The notes: generated by a model not told the origin, from the sequence alone. A stretch of 64,000 nt of DNA from Fusobacterium naviforme (GCA_003014445.1 PYGH01000005.1:81578-145577); one strand, 5' to 3'; positions 23,723 to 33,215 are shown, counted from the first letter of the stretch. Made by a program: numbers and translations.

Positions 23723-26101
23723 CGTTCTTCCTTTCCCGCCGTCTCCGGCGATAAAATAATCTTTCTGAGCTCCGTCCTCTGTCTCAAGCTCCAGCTCTGC
23801 CATGTCAGCCTGTCTGCGACTTCTGTCGCGACGGGCGTCGTAAATATCCATAAGATTCAGCCGCAGCGCATTTGTCACCACGCAGAAGCTCGAGAGACTC
23901 ATTGCAGCCGCACCGAACATCGGCGTCATGGTGATGCCGAAGAGGTGAATGTAGGCTCCCGCAGCCGCAGGAATGAGCAGGGTATTGTAGAACAGCGCCC
24001 AGAAGAGATTCTCCACAATATTCCGGTAGCTCGCGCGGCTCAGACGTATCGCTGCCGGAACGTCCGTCAGACGGCTCTTCATCAAAACGATATGTGCCGC
24101 ATCGATCGCCACATCGGTTCCCGCACCGATGGCAATGCCAATATCTGCGCGGGTCAGAGCGGGCGCATCATTGATTCCGTCTCCCACCATGACAACGCTG
24201 CCCTTCTCCTGAAGCGCGCGTATCACTGCCTCCTTGCCGTCCGGCAGGACGCCCGCGATCACCTGATCGACACCCGCCTGTCTGCCGATGGCCTCCGCCG
24301 TGCGCCGGTTGTCCCCCGTCAGCATGACCACCCGAAGGCCCATTCGCTTCAGCTCCTGTATGGCCGCAGCGCTCTCCTCCTTGATGGTGTCTGCCACTGC
24401 GATCATGCCAAGGCAGCGCCCGTCCTCCGAAAAGAAGAGCGGCGTCTTTCCCTCTGACGCGAGCTGCTCCGCACGCCTTTTTACAGTCTCAGAGACCTCC
24501 GCAACCCCACTGATCAGCCCGAGGTTGCCGCCGTACAGCTCAAGTCCCCCAAGCCTTGCACAAAGTCCATTGCCGGGAAGCGCTGTAAAGTCGGAGACCT
24601 CTGCCTCCTTGATCCCTCTCTGCCTTGCAAATCTGACCACCGCTCCCGCGAGCGGGTGCTCACTCCGAAGCTCCAGCGCACAGGCCTTTTCAAGAAGCTC
24701 CGTCTCCGAAACGCCCTCCGCAGGAACAAGCTCCGTCACCTCCGGTGTTCCCTTTGTGATGGTTCCGGTCTTATCCAGCGCCACAATCTGAACATTCCCC
24801 GCCTCCTGTAGTGCCGCCGCATTCTTAAAGAGAATACCGTGTCGCGCGCCGACGCCATTGCCCACCATGATCGCCACCGGAGTTGCCAGCCCCAGCGCGC
24901 AGGGGCAGCTCACCACAAGGACGCTGATGCCGCGCGAGAGCGCAAAGCCCGCGCTCTGTCCCACGGACAGCCAAATCGCGACAGTGATGAGTGCCACCAC
25001 GATCACCGCGGGCACAAAGACAGCAGAGATGCGGTCCGCAAGCTTTGCCACAGGAGCCTTTGTCGCTGCCGCATCGCTGACCATCCGAATGATCTGTGCG
25101 AGCGAGCTGTCCTCTCCGACCCGCGTCGCACGGCACTTCAGAAAACCGGACTGATTCAGCGTCGCGGAGGAGACCTCTGCCCCCTCGCTCTTATCCACCG
25201 GAAGGCTCTCCCCGGTGAGCGCCGCCTCATTCACCGCACTGCTTCCTTCTATTACAATGCCGTCCACCGGTACGGTCTCTCCCGGGCGCACCACAAAGAT
25301 ATCTCCGACGCGCACGCTGTCCACCGGCACAGTCTCCTCCCTCCCGCCGCGAAGCAGCACTGCTGTTTTCGGCGCGAGCGCCATGAGCCCCTTCAAGGCG
25401 CTGGTGGTCTTTCCCTTGGAGTGGGCCTCCAGCATCTTTCCGACCGTGATAAGCGCCAGTATCATAGCAGCCGACTCAAAATAGAATTCCATCTGATAGT
25501 GCATGGCCCGCGCATGGTCTCCATCCGCCAGCGCACGTGTCAGCGCAAAAAGCATCGCTGTGGAGTAGACAAAGGCCGCGGCAGAGCCCAGTGCGATCAG
25601 CGTGTCCATATTCGGCGCGCCGTGTACAAGCCCCTTAAAGCCGCTGATGAAGAAGCGCTGATTGATCACCATCACGATCGCTGCAAGCAGAAGCTCTGTC
25701 AGCCCCAGCGCAGCGGGATTGCCGTCGTAAAAGGCGGGCAGTGGCAGCCCCCACATCATATGTCCCATAGAGACATACATGAGCAGAATAAGAAAGGCGA
25801 GTGACGCAATCAGTCTTTTTTTTAACAGCGGCGTCGCCCTGTCCTTCAGCGCCTCCTCCTCCGCGGCGAGCTTCGCGCTAAGTCCCTGACGCTGTACAGC
25901 CGCTTCCTTTCGCGCAGCACCGTAGCCCGCATCCTCCACTGCCTTGATGACTGCTTCCTCTGCGACATCTCCCTCCACTCCCATGGAGTTTGTGAGGAGA
26001 CTCACGGAGCAGGCCGTGACGCCCGGAAGCTTTGAGACTGCCTTCTCGACGCGCGCCTGGCAGGCCGCACAGCTCATACCCGTAACTGTATACTGTTCCA
26101 T
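23507..26101 (-). CDS. copA: Copper-translocating P1B-type ATPase with N- and C-terminal HMA domains
   Basis: Copper(I) exporter of 864 residues. Order: N-terminal HMA with GMSCAACQARV (residues 8-18), membrane segments, actuator TGES, the transport motif VSCPCALGLATP near residue 400, DKTGTITKG (phosphorylated Asp), SEHPLAG, GDGINDAPAL and the final membrane helices. Unusually, after the last helices a charged linker leads to a second HMA domain, residues 794-864, with GMMCGHC (Cys805 and Cys808), which looks like a fused CopZ chaperone. It lies directly downstream of csoR (21 bases), so it is expected to be copper-induced. Confidence 0.96.
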   Translation of the reverse strand: MEQYTVTGMSCAACQARVEKAVSKLPGVTACSVSLLTNSMGVEGDVAEEAVIKAVEDAGYGAARKEAAVQRQGLSAKLAAEEEALKDRATPLLKKRLIASLAFLILLMYVSMGHMMWGLPLPAFYDGNPAALGLTELLLAAIVMVINQRFFISGFKGLVHGAPNMDTLIALGSAAAFVYSTAMLFALTRALADGDHARAMHYQMEFYFESAAMILALITVGKMLEAHSKGKTTSALKGLMALAPKTAVLLRGGREETVPVDSVRVGDIFVVRPGETVPVDGIVIEGSSAVNEAALTGESLPVDKSEGAEVSSATLNQSGFLKCRATRVGEDSSLAQIIRMVSDAAATKAPVAKLADRISAVFVPAVIVVALITVAIWLSVGQSAGFALSRGISVLVVSCPCALGLATPVAIMVGNGVGARHGILFKNAAALQEAGNVQIVALDKTGTITKGTPEVTELVPAEGVSETELLEKACALELRSEHPLAGAVVRFARQRGIKEAEVSDFTALPGNGLCARLGGLELYGGNLGLISGVAEVSETVKRRAEQLASEGKTPLFFSEDGRCLGMIAVADTIKEESAAAIQELKRMGLRVVMLTGDNRRTAEAIGRQAGVDQVIAGVLPDGKEAVIRALQEKGSVVMVGDGINDAPALTRADIGIAIGAGTDVAIDAAHIVLMKSRLTDVPAAIRLSRASYRNIVENLFWALFYNTLLIPAAAGAYIHLFGITMTPMFGAAAMSLSSFCVVTNALRLNLMDIYDARRDRSRRQADMAELELETEDGAQKDYFIAGDGGKGRTMKKLMEIEGMMCGHCEAAVKKALEALPEVESAEVSHEKGSALVTLRENTEDVALKQAVEAKDYTVKGIREV

Positions 26102-26122
26102 GCAATAACCTTCTTTCCACGC

Positions 26123-26497
26123 TCACTTCATGAGCTTCTGCAGCGTCTTCACCAGCTCATCCAGCTTCTCACTTCCGCCGCTCTGTACGTCCTCAACCAC
26201 GCAGGAACGGAGATGATTGGCGAGCAGCACCTTGTTGAAGCTGTTCAGCGCGCAATTCGCGGCGGAGACCTGATTCAGGATGTCGATGCAGTAGGCATCC
26301 CGCTCCAGCATACTCTTGATCCCGCGTATCTGACCCTCAATGCGATTCAGACGGTTCATGAGATCCCGATACTCCTTCTCCCCTCTCTGCTTCGTCCGTC
26401 CTGAGCAGGCGCAGCAGCCTCCGCCCTCTGTCTCCATGCTCTCCGGACAGAGCGCTTCCTTTATTTCTATTTCATTGCTTCTCTTCAGCTCTGACAT
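26123..26497 (-). CDS. csoR: CsoR-family copper-sensing repressor
   Basis: Metal-sensitive repressor of 124 residues. The DUF156 core starts at YRDLMNRLNRIEGQIRGIKSML and contains the Cu(I) ligand set expected for CsoR: Cys in DAYCIDIL, then His and Cys in ANHLRSCVVEDV. The N-terminus has an extra about 40 residues with a Cys cluster (CPESMETEGGGCCACSG) not usual in CsoR. It precedes copA, its likely target. ATG 26497 is chosen; a GTG 9 bases earlier is also possible because the GGAGG is very close to the ATG. Confidence 0.92.
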   Translation of the reverse strand: MSELKRSNEIEIKEALCPESMETEGGGCCACSGRTKQRGEKEYRDLMNRLNRIEGQIRGIKSMLERDAYCIDILNQVSAANCALNSFNKVLLANHLRSCVVEDVQSGGSEKLDELVKTLQKLMK

Positions 26498-26562
26498 TTC
26501 CTCCACCCTTTCTCTGAATGAACTCTGCCATATATACCCCCACCCTGTATTTTCGATTTTAT

Positions 26563-26589
26563 ATTATACCATCACCGGGTATATTGCAA
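26563..26589 (-). promoter_or_regulatory. csoR-copA promoter with embedded operator-like palindrome
   Basis: Minus-strand TTGCAA and TATAAT are separated by 15 bases. The spacer holds TATACC...GGTATA (26565-26570 with 26578-26583), an inverted repeat with the GGTA/TACC character of CsoR-type sites. A repressor bound there would cover the promoter. The short spacer may also require activation or tolerate only weak basal transcription. Confidence 0.45.
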
Positions 26590-26774
26590 GCACATTTTTG
26601 ATGACCGCGTCAAGGCTTCCGTCCCCTGCGCAAAAAGGCCTTACATACTTTCCTTCTGGCGGGGACAAGCAAAGAAGGGTATACTGTGGCTTATCAGTAC
26701 AGGCAAGCTGCAATACGGCAGATACTTCCGCCGCAGCCGTTCAGAACGCACGGCAGATGAACAGGAGGATATTC

Positions 26775-27956
26775 ATGGCACTCACAATCAGCGACATCTT
26801 AAACCGCAGGCTCTTTCCGGGACTGCGCCTCGCATCGGGCATACGCGGCATCGAGAACCGCGTGACCTGGGTGAATATCATGGAGATACTCGACAGCCCC
26901 GACACCATCAAGCCGGGAGAGCTCCTCATCACGACAGGCTACGGACTCGCAGACCGCGGGAAATACGGAGACCTCATCGCAAGGCTGAAAAGCCGCGGCA
27001 TCTCCGGCATCGCGATCCAGACCGGCTACTACATTGACCAGATCCCGGACTTTATTCTGGAGGACGCGAACTGCCATGCGCTCCCCATACTGAACCTTCC
27101 GCCGGACTATTCCTTCTCCGACATCCTCCGCACCCTGATCGGAGAGATCGGTGCGGAGCCGGAGCTCCTGACCCCCTCCGGCTTCGATGCGGGCTACTTT
27201 CAGCAGACGCTCTCAGAGCAGTTCACAGAGGAGGAGGCACACGCGGGCGATGCTGACCGTCCCGCACTCTTTGGCAGCGGGAGCTGCCTTCTCTGTCTCC
27301 GCGCAGTCAACGCAAACGCAGTACAGGCAGAAGCGGTAGATACGGCCTTAAGGCGCATCGGAAGCGCGCTCTCCTCCCGCTCTGCCCGCTGCCTCTCCGC
27401 CTTCCGCTCCGGCGGGCAGGGATGCTTTCTCCTGCGTCTCAAGGAGGGAGTGAGCTTCGCCGCACTCTCCCATGATATACAGATTCAGCTCACCCTGATC
27501 TCAGAACAGAGCGGCATCAACTTCTATCTCGGCGCAGATGCCGTACCCTCCGCGGACGCACTCTCCCGCGCCTTTCGAAACAGTGCGCACTGTCTGGCTC
27601 TTCTCCGGAAGATCGAGGCGCGGCGCGGGGTCTGCACCAATGAGAGCTACAGCTTTATCGAGAGTCTGGGGACTCTCTACCTCGCGGGACGCACCGTCTT
27701 TGTCCAGAGCAAGCCCCTTCAGCTTCTCCTGGAGAAGGACAGGAGCAAGGGGAGCGAGTACGTCCTGACGCTCCGCATCTATCTCTCGGAGAACTGCAAC
27801 ACGACGCGCACCGCAGAGCGGCTCTTCATCCACCGCCACACCCTTTTAAACCGCCTGAAGACCATACGGGAGCTCTGCGGCATAGATCTGCAGAGCTACT
27901 ACAGCCGCACTGCGCTGAGCTGCGCGCTGATGCTGCACGATTTCTACGGCGTGTGA
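26775..27956 (+). CDS. PucR-family transcriptional regulator
   Basis: A 393-residue regulator. The N-terminal PucR domain (ISDILNRRLFPGLRLASGI, then NIMEILDSPDTIKPGELLIT TGYG in context) senses an unknown ligand. A middle GGDEF-like/CdaR-type region follows. The C-terminal helix-turn-helix is LSENCNTTRTAERLFIHRHT followed by LLNRLKTI. PucR proteins control purine, GABA or other nitrogen-compound catabolism. AGGAGG lies 6 bases before ATG 26775; longer in-frame extensions are rejected. It stands directly upstream of the ABC importer in the same direction and probably regulates it (inference). Confidence 0.88.
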   Translation: MALTISDILNRRLFPGLRLASGIRGIENRVTWVNIMEILDSPDTIKPGELLITTGYGLADRGKYGDLIARLKSRGISGIAIQTGYYIDQIPDFILEDANCHALPILNLPPDYSFSDILRTLIGEIGAEPELLTPSGFDAGYFQQTLSEQFTEEEAHAGDADRPALFGSGSCLLCLRAVNANAVQAEAVDTALRRIGSALSSRSARCLSAFRSGGQGCFLLRLKEGVSFAALSHDIQIQLTLISEQSGINFYLGADAVPSADALSRAFRNSAHCLALLRKIEARRGVCTNESYSFIESLGTLYLAGRTVFVQSKPLQLLLEKDRSKGSEYVLTLRIYLSENCNTTRTAERLFIHRHTLLNRLKTIRELCGIDLQSYYSRTALSCALMLHDFYGV

Positions 27957-28052
27957 GCAGAGAACAGCTTTGTTATAATGTTCCATCCTGAAATCGCAGT
28001 TTTTTAATAACTTTAACAGAATTATCCCATTTCCTTCCTCTCCCCAAAATTT

Positions 28053-28058
28053 TATAAT
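28053..28058 (+). promoter_or_regulatory. -10 element before ABC importer operon
   Basis: A perfect TATAAT about 70 bases before the binding-protein start, with only a poor -35 (TTTCCT) at 17 bases, as often found at activator-dependent promoters. The PucR product could be the activator (inference). Confidence 0.3.
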
Positions 28059-28128
28059 ACAGAATATACAAGTAATTGCTCATGTAACTGTTATTATTTA
28101 TCCATTCATTTCAGGAGGAGGAAGGAAT

Positions 28129-29535
28129 ATGAGAAAAGCATTGTCTGTCATCTTATCCGCTGCCATGGTCTGCTCGCTCGCAGCCTGCGGCGGAGGAAAC
28201 ACCGCCACAACAGCGGCACCCGCTGAGGGCGGCTCTGTGGAATCCGCAGCAGCCGCAGAGAGCAGCAAGAAGGATGACACAGCACTCACTGAGACTCAGA
28301 AGATCATCAAGGAGGCAGAGGGCATGAGCCTCGAGGAGCTTGCCAAAAAAGCCATCGAGGAATCCAACGGCAAGATGTTCTACGGCGTCGGCAACTCCAG
28401 CCGCGGCAAGACTGCGCTCCCGCTCTTCATCTCCTATCTGCAGAGCATAGATCCGAACTACAATATGGAGTTCGAGTGGCAGCAGCCGAAAAACAACAAG
28501 ATCTTCGATCAGCTCAACGCAGACAATAAGAAGGATGTCGGAACCTTTGCGATGACCCTGATTCAGGACGGAAACCAGATCAAGACGAAGATGACCGATA
28601 CCGGCATCCTCGACACCTTCATCCCGAAGGACTGGGCAGAGGCAAGAGGCACCACAGCTGAGAGCTACGAGGGCTTCCTGCCGCTGCAGACTCTGAACAA
28701 GGTCTTCATGTACAACAACACCGGCTCCAAGAGCTACACGAACTGCTGGGACTTCGTCGCAGAAGACGAGCACGGCCTCTTCATGGATGTCGATTCCGAG
28801 ATCGTCGGAAAGAACTTCCTCTACATGCTGACCAGAGACGACTACGCAGCCATGATGAAGGAAGCCTTCGATGCGCTTCCGGATGACAAAAAGGCCTACT
28901 TCCAGCCGACTGTCACCGAGTGCCAGTCCGTCGCAGAGGAGTTTGGTCTCGGCGCAGACGCGGCTTACTCCCTCGCGTGGATCAAGCTCTGGATGGGCAG
29001 CTACAATGCACAGACAGACGACGGCCCGATCTGCAACACCCTGGTCGACGCCTCTGCAACCGATCAGTTCGGACTGCTGGTTTACTCCAAGCTCCGCTCC
29101 GTTGAGGAGTCTGCAACTGTCTCCGTCAACAACATCAATGTCGCAGCCTATGACGACGGCTACAAGGGCATCGGCGGCTTCGGCTACTGCCACTATCTCT
29201 TTGTCACTGACAACAGCCCGCTTCCGTGGACTGCCTGCGCCTTCATCGCCTACATGACCTGCACAAAGGACGGCTTCTCCGCTTGGGGCAAGGATATGGG
29301 CGGTTACTCCGCAAACCCGAAGGTCGCCGAGGAGAATGAGGCGGAGTATCACCACCAGCAGGGCGGCATGGCCGAGGACGGAACCACAGTCCAGTTTGCG
29401 GCAAAGAATGATCGCGGCTACGAGTGGTGGACCACCAACGGAAAGCTCGTTCTTGAGGATCCGGATTACTGCGCAGAGTGCGCATTCGGCATCGGCTCCT
29501 GGATCGAGGTTCTCGACAAGTACACCGCACAGTAA
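28129..29535 (+). CDS. ABC transporter substrate-binding lipoprotein
   Basis: Extracellular solute-binding protein of 468 residues. Signal peptide MRKALSVILSAAMVCSLAAC carries a LAAC lipobox, followed by a Thr/Ala/Ser linker. The mature part is of the iron(III)/polyamine/spermidine-type binding fold (KMFYGVGNSSRGKTALPLF, MYNNTGSKSYTNCWDF, GLFMDVDSEIVGKN). GGAGGAGGAAGG stands before the ATG. It is the first gene of a binding protein-permease-ATPase operon. The substrate cannot be told from sequence. Confidence 0.88.
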   Translation: MRKALSVILSAAMVCSLAACGGGNTATTAAPAEGGSVESAAAAESSKKDDTALTETQKIIKEAEGMSLEELAKKAIEESNGKMFYGVGNSSRGKTALPLFISYLQSIDPNYNMEFEWQQPKNNKIFDQLNADNKKDVGTFAMTLIQDGNQIKTKMTDTGILDTFIPKDWAEARGTTAESYEGFLPLQTLNKVFMYNNTGSKSYTNCWDFVAEDEHGLFMDVDSEIVGKNFLYMLTRDDYAAMMKEAFDALPDDKKAYFQPTVTECQSVAEEFGLGADAAYSLAWIKLWMGSYNAQTDDGPICNTLVDASATDQFGLLVYSKLRSVEESATVSVNNINVAAYDDGYKGIGGFGYCHYLFVTDNSPLPWTACAFIAYMTCTKDGFSAWGKDMGGYSANPKVAEENEAEYHHQQGGMAEDGTTVQFAAKNDRGYEWWTTNGKLVLEDPDYCAECAFGIGSWIEVLDKYTAQ

Positions 29536-29557
29536 AAAACTCTGAAACCTCTCATGG

Positions 29558-29593
29558 CGCTCCGAGCGGGCTACAGCACGCCCGGAGCGTTTT
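29558..29593 (+). terminator. Intra-operon stem-loop after binding-protein gene
   Basis: CGCTCCG/CGGAGCG stem (29558-29564 with 29583-29589), with an inner GGGC/GCCC, followed by TTTT. Probably a partial terminator or 3' stabiliser giving more binding protein than membrane subunits. Confidence 0.5.
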
Positions 29594-29658
29594 CTGTACA
29601 GAGGGGATCACCGCACCAAAGCATGCGGTGCGCTCCTCTCCACATGTAAGGAGTGCCT

Positions 29659-31488
29659 ATGTCTGCTACAAACGACAGAGGGACAAGCGCTTCCGCCATA
29701 CGGAGAAACCGGATCCGGACTTACTTCTCAAAGCCGCACAATGTGATCCTGCTTCTCATGGGCATCGTCCTGACCTTCACCACCGTCGCACCCATCATCG
29801 CCATCGTTCAGGATACCTTCAAAATCCACCCCGGCACGATTGACGCGCATCTCACCGGTCAGGCGGAGGGCTACACCCTCGTAAACTATATTGATCTCTT
29901 CACCAGCAAACTGGCGAAGACAAATCTCTGGAACCCGCTCTTAAACACCGTCTGGCTCGCAGTTGGAACCTGCATCGTCTCTATCCTCTTTGGCGGTGTG
30001 ATGGCCTTCCTTGTGACCCGCACGGATCTCGCATGGAAGAAGTACCTGAGCTCTATCTTCATCTTCCCCTACATCATGCCGCAGTGGACGCTGGCGGTCG
30101 TCTGGCAGCATCTCTTCAATTCCAACGCTGTCACCGGAACGCAGAACGGCCTCATCGCCGCGACGACCGGGGTGTGCATGCCGATCTGGTGGTGCAAGGG
30201 ACTCTTCCCCAGCCTTCTGGTGCTGGGACTGCACTACGCGCCCTTCGCCTACATCCTGATCGGCGGCATATTCCGCAACATGGACGCAAACCTTGAGGAA
30301 GCCGCCACCATACTAGACACGCCGAAGTGGAAGATCATGACCCGCATCACCCTTCCCATGGTGAAGCCCGCCATACTCTCAACCATACTGCTGGTCTTCG
30401 GCTCCGCCATGGGCTCCTACCCGGTGCCGCACTACCTCGGGCTGAACACCCTCTCCACGAAGTACGTCTCCATGAACTCAAAATACACCGGAGAGGCATC
30501 GGTGCTCGCCATCATCATGATGGTCTTCGGCGTCGCGATCATGCTGCTGAACCAGATCTCTCTGACCAGCCGGAAGAACTACACGACCGTCACAGGAAAG
30601 TCCGGACAGATCAGCAAGATACGGCTCGGAAGAGCCGGGCGCTATCTCATCGCCCTGATCCTTGTGATCCTGACCTTCTTCACCAGCATTTTCCCCATCA
30701 TTTCCTTTGCCTTTGAGACCTTCCTGCCGAACCCCGGCGACTACTCCTTCCTCTATACGGGCGACGCGGCCAATCTCACGACAAAGTGGTGGATCACGGC
30801 GGAGAATATCACTGAGAACGGCATGTACGGGCAGATGGGCATACTCTACAACAACACCATACGCACGGCCTTCCTGGGAACCATCATCGTCTCCGTGCTC
30901 TGCGCGCTGCTCGCCGGAACCATGGGAACCCTGATCGGCTACGCGGTCTCAAAGGACAGGCGCAGCAGCTGGGCGAACTATGTAAATGCGGTCGCTTTTC
31001 TCCCCTACCTCATGCCCTCCATTGCAGTCGGCGTCGCATACTTCATTCTCTTTTCGAACAAGTATGTGAATCTCTTCAACACCTACTGGCTGCTGATTAT
31101 TGTCGGCACCATCAAGTACATTCCCTTCGCGTCGAAGGCCGCACTGAACTCCATGCTGCAGCTCTCCGGCGAGATCGAGGAATCGGCGATCATCCTGAAC
31201 ATTCCGTGGATCCAGCGCATGACGAAGATCATCATCCCGATACAGAAGTCCTCGATTATAAGCGGCTATCTCCTGCCCTTCATGACCTGCTTAAGAGAGC
31301 TCTCGCTCTTCATGCTGCTCTGCGTGCAGGGCTTCATCCTGTCCACAACGCTGGACTACTTCGATGAGATGGGACTCTACGCCTTCTCAAGCGGTATCAA
31401 CCTGATTCTCATCGTCACGATACTGATCTGCAACACCATAGTCAATAAGATCACGGGCGCAAGCCTCGACAAGGGCATAGGAGGTTAA
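29659..31488 (+). CDS. Fused two-domain ABC permease (FbpB type)
   Basis: A 609-residue permease in which two permease domains are joined, as in FbpB/SfuB iron(III) and phosphonate systems. The two cytoplasmic coupling (EAA) loops are visible: EEAATILDTPKWKIMTRITL in the first half and EESAIILNIPWIQRMTKIII in the second. About twelve membrane helices are evident. ATG 29659 has TAAGGAG 5 bases upstream; an in-frame GTG two codons earlier is less likely. Its TAA stop shares a base with the first ATG of the ATPase gene. Confidence 0.9.
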   Translation: MSATNDRGTSASAIRRNRIRTYFSKPHNVILLLMGIVLTFTTVAPIIAIVQDTFKIHPGTIDAHLTGQAEGYTLVNYIDLFTSKLAKTNLWNPLLNTVWLAVGTCIVSILFGGVMAFLVTRTDLAWKKYLSSIFIFPYIMPQWTLAVVWQHLFNSNAVTGTQNGLIAATTGVCMPIWWCKGLFPSLLVLGLHYAPFAYILIGGIFRNMDANLEEAATILDTPKWKIMTRITLPMVKPAILSTILLVFGSAMGSYPVPHYLGLNTLSTKYVSMNSKYTGEASVLAIIMMVFGVAIMLLNQISLTSRKNYTTVTGKSGQISKIRLGRAGRYLIALILVILTFFTSIFPIISFAFETFLPNPGDYSFLYTGDAANLTTKWWITAENITENGMYGQMGILYNNTIRTAFLGTIIVSVLCALLAGTMGTLIGYAVSKDRRSSWANYVNAVAFLPYLMPSIAVGVAYFILFSNKYVNLFNTYWLLIIVGTIKYIPFASKAALNSMLQLSGEIEESAIILNIPWIQRMTKIIIPIQKSSIISGYLLPFMTCLRELSLFMLLCVQGFILSTTLDYFDEMGLYAFSSGINLILIVTILICNTIVNKITGASLDKGIGG

Positions 31489-31490
31489 TG

Positions 31491-33137
31491 ATGCCGGAAA
31501 TCAAACTGGAACATATCACAAAACGCTGGAATAAATTCTACGCAACAGACGACGTATCCATGGATATCGCGGACAACGCCTTTATCACGCTGCTCGGCCC
31601 CTCCGGCTGCGGAAAGACCACCATACTTCGCATGATCGCAGGGCTTGAGACGCCAACAAGCGGACGCATCACCATCGGGGACCGCGTGGTCTTCGACAGT
31701 GAGGCGGGCATCAACATCCCCGCTAACAAGCGGAAGGTCGGCTTTCTCTTCCAGAACTATGCGCTCTGGCCGAACATGACCGTGCAGCAGAATATCTCCT
31801 TCGGGCTCTCAAACGTGCGGGAAATGCTCCCGAAGACCGACTTTGAAGCCCGCACGACGGCGCAGCTCGGAGCCTGCCTCTCCCGCGCGGACGAAGTGAG
31901 GCGCATCACAGAGGACTGCCGCGACAAGGACGGAAAGATCGATGAGAAGCGCTGCCTGATCAAGCTGATCGACAGCTTCCAGATCTCCATGATGACTGCG
32001 AAGAAGCTCTATGGCTACCATCTGGAGAGCGGAAGAGAGGTCTCAGAGGAGGCCGCAGCGCTCCTTAAGAAGGCCGAGGAGACCCGGATCTCAGAGGGCC
32101 TGAATGAAAACTACGAGTTCATGAAGGACGGCGCTGTGGTGAAAGAGGAGCGAAAGCTCTCCGCGGAGGAGATTGATCTTGCGGTGCGGCGCGTGTCCCG
32201 CATCGTAAAGATCGGCATGTTTATGGACCGCTACCCGGCGGAGCTCTCCGGCGGCCAGCAGCAGCGCGTCGCGATCGCGCGAACACTCGCACCGGAACCG
32301 ACCGTGCTCTTCATGGACGAGCCTCTCTCAAACCTCGACGCAAAACTTCGCCTGGAGATGCGCTACGAGCTGCAGCGTCTTCACGTTGAGACCGGCTCCA
32401 CCTTTGTCTACGTCACACACGACCAGATGGAGGCGATGACACTCGCGACAAAGATATGTCTCATCAATAACGGTGTGCTGCAGCAGTACGAGGAGCCGCT
32501 GACAGTCTACAACAGTCCCGCCAACAGCTTCGTCGCGGACTTTGTCGGCAACCCCTCCATCAACTTCATCGAGGCAGAGGCAGAGACAGCGGAGACTCCC
32601 GGAGAGACAGCGCAGAGTGCGGACGGCAGCATCACCCTCTCTCTGCTCGGCAGCCACAGAGTCCGCTTCCGCCCGGAGCGGGAGCTTAAGCTCGGCGAAT
32701 GGTTCCAGAAGCGCGACGCAGAAAAGGCAGAGGCAGCAAAGGCGCTGAAAACAAAGTCCACGGAGAAGGGCTATGTCGAGAAGGGAAATAAGGACGAGGC
32801 CTTCCGCTATCACATTGCCCGCGTGAATGAGGAGGACGCCGCCTTTGAGCCGGAGAAGATGAAGAACACAGATCTACTCATCGGCATTCGCCCCGAATTT
32901 TTGGATATCAAGAGCGGCAAGGGAATATGCGGAGAGATCTACGGCGTGATGCCCACCGGCATGGAGACCACGGTGAAGATCCGTGTGGAGGATTTTCTCC
33001 TGACGGGTGTGGTCTTTGGCAGCGATATCTTCACCATCGGCTCTGAGGTACAGCTCTCCTTCAGCGGAAAGGCCATGCTCTTTGACCGAAGGAGCGGACA
33101 GCGCATCGCGAACGGTACGCTGGAGATACTTGACTGA
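31491..33137 (+). CDS. ABC transporter ATP-binding protein with large helical-domain insertion
   Basis: A 548-residue ATPase of the FbpC/PotA/MalK class. Walker A is LLGPSGCGKTTILRM and the Q-loop is FLFQNYALWPNMTVQQ. Before the signature LSGGQQQRVAIARTL an extra about 120 residues are inserted (for example ITEDCRDKDGKIDEKRCLIK and KKLYGYHLESGREVSEEAAA). Then come Walker B (VLFMDEPLSNLDAKL), VTHDQMEAM and a C-terminal TOBE regulatory region, also interrupted by a charged stretch (AEKAEAAKALKTKSTEKGY). ATG 31491 fits AGGAGG better (6 bases) than the ATG at 31488. Confidence 0.9.
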   Translation: MPEIKLEHITKRWNKFYATDDVSMDIADNAFITLLGPSGCGKTTILRMIAGLETPTSGRITIGDRVVFDSEAGINIPANKRKVGFLFQNYALWPNMTVQQNISFGLSNVREMLPKTDFEARTTAQLGACLSRADEVRRITEDCRDKDGKIDEKRCLIKLIDSFQISMMTAKKLYGYHLESGREVSEEAAALLKKAEETRISEGLNENYEFMKDGAVVKEERKLSAEEIDLAVRRVSRIVKIGMFMDRYPAELSGGQQQRVAIARTLAPEPTVLFMDEPLSNLDAKLRLEMRYELQRLHVETGSTFVYVTHDQMEAMTLATKICLINNGVLQQYEEPLTVYNSPANSFVADFVGNPSINFIEAEAETAETPGETAQSADGSITLSLLGSHRVRFRPERELKLGEWFQKRDAEKAEAAKALKTKSTEKGYVEKGNKDEAFRYHIARVNEEDAAFEPEKMKNTDLLIGIRPEFLDIKSGKGICGEIYGVMPTGMETTVKIRVEDFLLTGVVFGSDIFTIGSEVQLSFSGKAMLFDRRSGQRIANGTLEILD

Positions 33138-33186
33138 GCAAAGCGCACCGCTCATACCGCTTCAGCACTTTGTCTTGCAAAAGGGC

Positions 33187-33215
33187 TTGACAAGAGCGCA
33201 CGACAGTGCTATATT
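33187..33215 (+). promoter_or_regulatory. Promoter of aromatic amino acid operon
   Basis: Perfect TTGACA, 17-base spacer, TATATT. The transcript should start near 33222, about 60 bases before the leader peptide and 300 before the DAHP synthase gene. Confidence 0.8.

Noticed and set aside
28153..29355. 400-codon minus-strand ORF
   Set aside because: Shadow of the ABC binding-protein gene; Val/Leu/Asp-rich composition is typical of antisense frames in GC-rich DNA.
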